DNA of 5,002 nt, from positions 1-5,002 of the forward strand of contig JBEKNT010000478.1 of the NCBI GenBank assembly GCA_049522565.1. Reading direction: 5' to 3'. Positions 3,130 through 5,002 of the stretch are shown one piece after another. This stretch comes from JASHVB01 sp049522565. GTDB taxonomy: Bacteria > Pseudomonadota > Alphaproteobacteria > Acetobacterales > Acetobacteraceae. Position numbers and translations under genes: made by a program. The stretch's first letter is position 1, and the number at the start of each line of letters is the position of its first letter. The notes beneath the pieces are model-generated. The model saw only the letters and a program-made list of their open reading frames with translations, was not told the origin of the DNA and searched no databases.

Positions 3130-5002
3130 ATGACCACGATCGGCGCCAATAGGCCCAACGGGATTACCCTCAGCCTCCCGGCCTACACAAGTCCGATCGT
3201 GATCAATCCGTTCGTTACCATATCGAGCACCGGCAACGGCGTTGCCAACAGCAACTTTCCCCCGAACAACATTCCCTGGACGATCCAGAACCACGGCACC
3301 ATCGCGCAGCACAACGCGACGGGCGGGTTCGGGATAGACCTGATGGCAGGCGGAGCGGTCACCAACGCGGCGTCCGCTTCCATCACCGGCTATCGCGGCA
3401 TCGCCATCTACAACGGCACGGGCAGCGCAACCGGGACGGTGATCAATTACGGGCGCATCGCGGCCTCGGGCACCAATGGATACGGCGTCGCGTTGCTGCC
3501 GGGCGGTTCGGTGACCAATGCGGCGTCCGCCTCGATCGCCGGGGGCGGCGGAGTCAAGATCGTCGGCGGCGGCGCCAGCCGTGGGATCGTGATCAATAGC
3601 GGCACCATCGCCGGCAGCTCGACCATCGATGCAGGCGTTAACCTCGAGGCGACTGGCCGCGTCACCAACGAAGTCTCCGGCACGATCAGCGGACATTTCG
3701 GGGTCGAGGGCGGCTCCTATGTGACCGTCACGAATGACGGCAGCATTTTCGGCATCGGCACCAGCGGGCTTGGCGTCGCGCTGGGGCCGTACGGCACCAT
3801 TACCAACGCCGCTTCCGCTCTGATCACCGGCGCCGCCGTTGGTGTGCTTACCGAAGACGGCACGGTGGTCAACTACGGCGCAATAGCGGGCACCAGCGGA
3901 GACGGTGTCGAGCTGGAGTCCGGCGGGTTTCTCACCAACGCGGACTCCGGTTGGATCGCCGGGGCGGTTGACGGCGTCGTTGTGACCCTATCCAGCGGGA
4001 CCGTGGTCAATGACGGCAGCATCGCCGGCACCGGCGCCTACGGGGCCGGCGTCTTCCTGGCTGACAATGGATGGGTCATCAACGAGGAGAGCGCCGAGAT
4101 CACGGGCTCCGTCGCCGGCGTCGTGCTGGGCGCGGGCGGCTGGGTGATCAACGACACGGAGGCTTCGATCACGGGCGGCGACGACGGCGTCCAGGCAATT
4201 GGCGGCGTCGCCACGGTGGTCAACAACGGCGCGATCGAGAACACGGGCTTTGGCGGCGCCGGCATCTATCTGGCATCCGGCGGAACGGTCACCAACGGAG
4301 CGTACGCTTCGATCATCGGCACCCAGAACGGCGTCACGATCAATGGCGCCGCCGGAACCGTGCTCAATGACGGCAGCATCGAAGGCACCGGCCCGGTCGC
4401 GGTCGGCATCTTCCTGGGTGAAGGTGGATGGGTCACCAACGAGGGGACCGGTGAAATCTCCGGCAACGCCGTCGGCGTCCTGCTCGGCGGAGACGGTTAT
4501 GTGACCAACGCGGCCGGGGGTTCGATCGCGGGCGTCGACGTGGATGGCGTCGGGACCGTGATCAATCTCGGCGATATCGGTGAATCGGATTTTGGGCTAA
4601 GTGTCGAACTGGACGCCGGCGGATTGGTCACCAACGCGAAGGACGCGACGATCACCGGCACCAGTGCCGGCATCACGATCAGCGGTGCTGCCGGGACCGT
4701 GGTGAATAGCGGCGTCATCTCGAACACGGGCGAGGAGGGTTCCGGCGTCGATCTGGCAGCCGGCGGTTCGGTCACCAACACAGGGACGGCCGCCGTGATC
4801 AGCGGTGCCGACAACGGCGTCTACCTCCGCGCGGGCGGCTCGGTCACCAACATAGGCGCCGGTTCGATCACCGGGGACGGTGACGGCGTCAGTGCGATTG
4901 GCGACGCCGGGACCGTGGTCAACGACGGCAGCATCGATGGCACGGGGAGCAGCAGCGTCGGTGTCTATCTGGGGGCGGGTGGATCGGTCACCAACACGGC
5001 GG
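3130..5002 (+). CDS. Giant beta-helix repeat protein, adhesin/autotransporter-passenger-like (3' end outside window)
   Basis: The frame is open from the ATG at 3130 to the right edge, at least 624 residues with no stop. After an N-terminal segment (residues 1-70, MTTIGANRPNGITLSLPAYT onward), the protein consists of 24 visible rungs. Each is marked by VTN, VIN or VVN; the Asn residues fall at 79, 106, 130, 156, 180, 202, 226 and so on to 622, mostly 24 residues apart. Two rung types recur: GGSVTN followed by ASITG, and GTVVN followed by GSIAGTG. Regular Val/Ile/Asn/Gly rungs of this kind form right-handed beta-helices in surface adhesins and autotransporter passengers. There is no Cys and very little Lys, typical of large exported proteins. 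No Sec signal peptide is visible at the fixed start, so export is unclear: a type I or non-classical route is possible, and the C-terminal domain that would decide is missing. Function in attachment or biofilm is inferred. Very similar repeat proteins are, to my knowledge, common in Acetobacteraceae and Methylobacterium. Confidence 0.88.
   Translation, partial: MTTIGANRPNGITLSLPAYTSPIVINPFVTISSTGNGVANSNFPPNNIPWTIQNHGTIAQHNATGGFGIDLMAGGAVTNAASASITGYRGIAIYNGTGSATGTVINYGRIAASGTNGYGVALLPGGSVTNAASASIAGGGGVKIVGGGASRGIVINSGTIAGSSTIDAGVNLEATGRVTNEVSGTISGHFGVEGGSYVTVTNDGSIFGIGTSGLGVALGPYGTITNAASALITGAAVGVLTEDGTVVNYGAIAGTSGDGVELESGGFLTNADSGWIAGAVDGVVVTLSSGTVVNDGSIAGTGAYGAGVFLADNGWVINEESAEITGSVAGVVLGAGGWVINDTEASITGGDDGVQAIGGVATVVNNGAIENTGFGGAGIYLASGGTVTNGAYASIIGTQNGVTINGAAGTVLNDGSIEGTGPVAVGIFLGEGGWVTNEGTGEISGNAVGVLLGGDGYVTNAAGGSIAGVDVDGVGTVINLGDIGESDFGLSVELDAGGLVTNAKDATITGTSAGITISGAAGTVVNSGVISNTGEEGSGVDLAAGGSVTNTGTAAVISGADNGVYLRAGGSVTNIGAGSITGDGDGVSAIGDAGTVVNDGSIDGTGSSSVGVYLGAGGSVTNTA
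3364..4008 (+). repeat. Two-rung alternating repeat region of the adhesin
   Basis: This codes for residues 79-293. The two rung types alternate strictly: VTN rungs at N79, 130, 180, 226 and 270, and VIN/VVN/VTNDG rungs at N106, 156, 202 and 248. Rung lengths vary from 22 to 27 residues, more irregular than the later part, as expected for older, diverged repeats. Confidence 0.75.
4009..4365 (+). repeat. Five-rung super-repeat, copy 1
   Basis: Residues 294-412 (119 residues, 357 bp) hold rungs in the order A-B-B-A-B, where A has VVN/VLN followed by a G at the second position and B has VTN/VIN. Signature pieces are NDGSIAGTG, GWVINEE, DDGVQAIGG, IENTGFGG and INGAAGTV. The first 27 bases differ from the start of copy 2 at only two positions. 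Confidence 0.7.
4366..4704 (+). repeat. Five-rung super-repeat, copy 2, with a five-residue deletion
   Basis: Residues 413-525 (113 residues, 339 bp) repeat the A-B-B-A-B order with NDGSIEGTG, GWVTNEG, SIAGVDVDGVGTV, INLGDIGES and ISGAAGTV. In the third rung the segment between DGV (472-474) and GTV (475-477) lacks five residues that copies 1 and 3 have, giving a 19-residue rung. The frame is kept. Confidence 0.7.
4705..5002 (+). repeat. Five-rung super-repeat, copy 3 (cut by window edge)
   Basis: Residues 526-624 again start A-B-B-A-B: NSGVISNTG, then two GGSVTN rungs, then GDGDGVSAIGDAGTVV, NDGSIDGTG and GGSVTNTA at the edge. The third rung matches the AIG-containing third rung of copy 1. 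All rungs here are exactly 24 residues apart, the most regular part seen. Confidence 0.65.

Noticed and set aside
3025..3696. Minus-strand open frame opposite the adhesin start
   Set aside because: It is antisense to the repeat-bearing frame, and its composition mirrors those repeats.
4038..4814. Several minus-strand frames with repeated Val-Thr-Pro-Pro-Ala-like words
   Set aside because: They are reverse-strand readings of the 72-bp adhesin repeats; the plus frame is continuous and has the regular rung pattern.
3364..5002. Regular repeats as a CRISPR array or tandem non-coding satellite
   Set aside because: The period of 72 bp is a multiple of three, the units are degenerate at DNA level but conserved as protein, and there is no alternation of identical repeats with unique spacers.

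Overview
The window is GC-rich, and its genes strongly prefer G or C at the third codon position. The regulator style, the perfect FNR/FixK-type box and the adhesin type all fit an alphaproteobacterium. The closest fit is an Acetobacteraceae/Rhodospirillales-like soil or plant bacterium, inferred from memory of protein families and not from any search.

Layout. (1) Positions 1-202, minus strand: the N-terminal piece of a tyrosine recombinase of the kind found beside IS91-family transposases. It runs off the left edge, and a strong inverted repeat sits over its ribosome binding site. (2) Positions 203-582: a gene-free stretch that holds the recombinase leader and probably one edge of the mobile element. 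(3) Positions 583-1320, plus: a HAD-IA phosphatase-like hydrolase. (4) Positions 1408-1974 and 1980-2555, plus: an XRE-type regulator with a C-terminal cupin domain, and a GNAT acetyltransferase 5 bases behind it. They form a two-gene operon whose first gene appears to be leaderless. (5) Positions 2556-3129: a mostly non-genic stretch with a perfect TTGAT-N4-ATCAA box and a small reading frame (2756-3067) that looks frameshifted. (6) Position 3130 to the right edge, plus: at least 624 codons of an uninterrupted beta-helix repeat protein built from 24-residue rungs. It is probably a giant surface or secreted adhesin, and its C-terminus lies outside the window.

How the genes relate. The regulator and acetyltransferase form the one clear functional unit: a ligand-sensing repressor or activator with a small-molecule or protein acetylase. 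The HAD gene lies upstream in the same direction but is separated by 87 bases that contain a promoter-like sequence. The adhesin is the most notable gene. Its first part alternates two rung types strictly, and from about position 4009 it changes to a five-rung super-repeat of about 120 residues (about 360 bp). This suggests that the protein grew by duplication of a larger module. No complete new defence or metabolic system is visible in this window.
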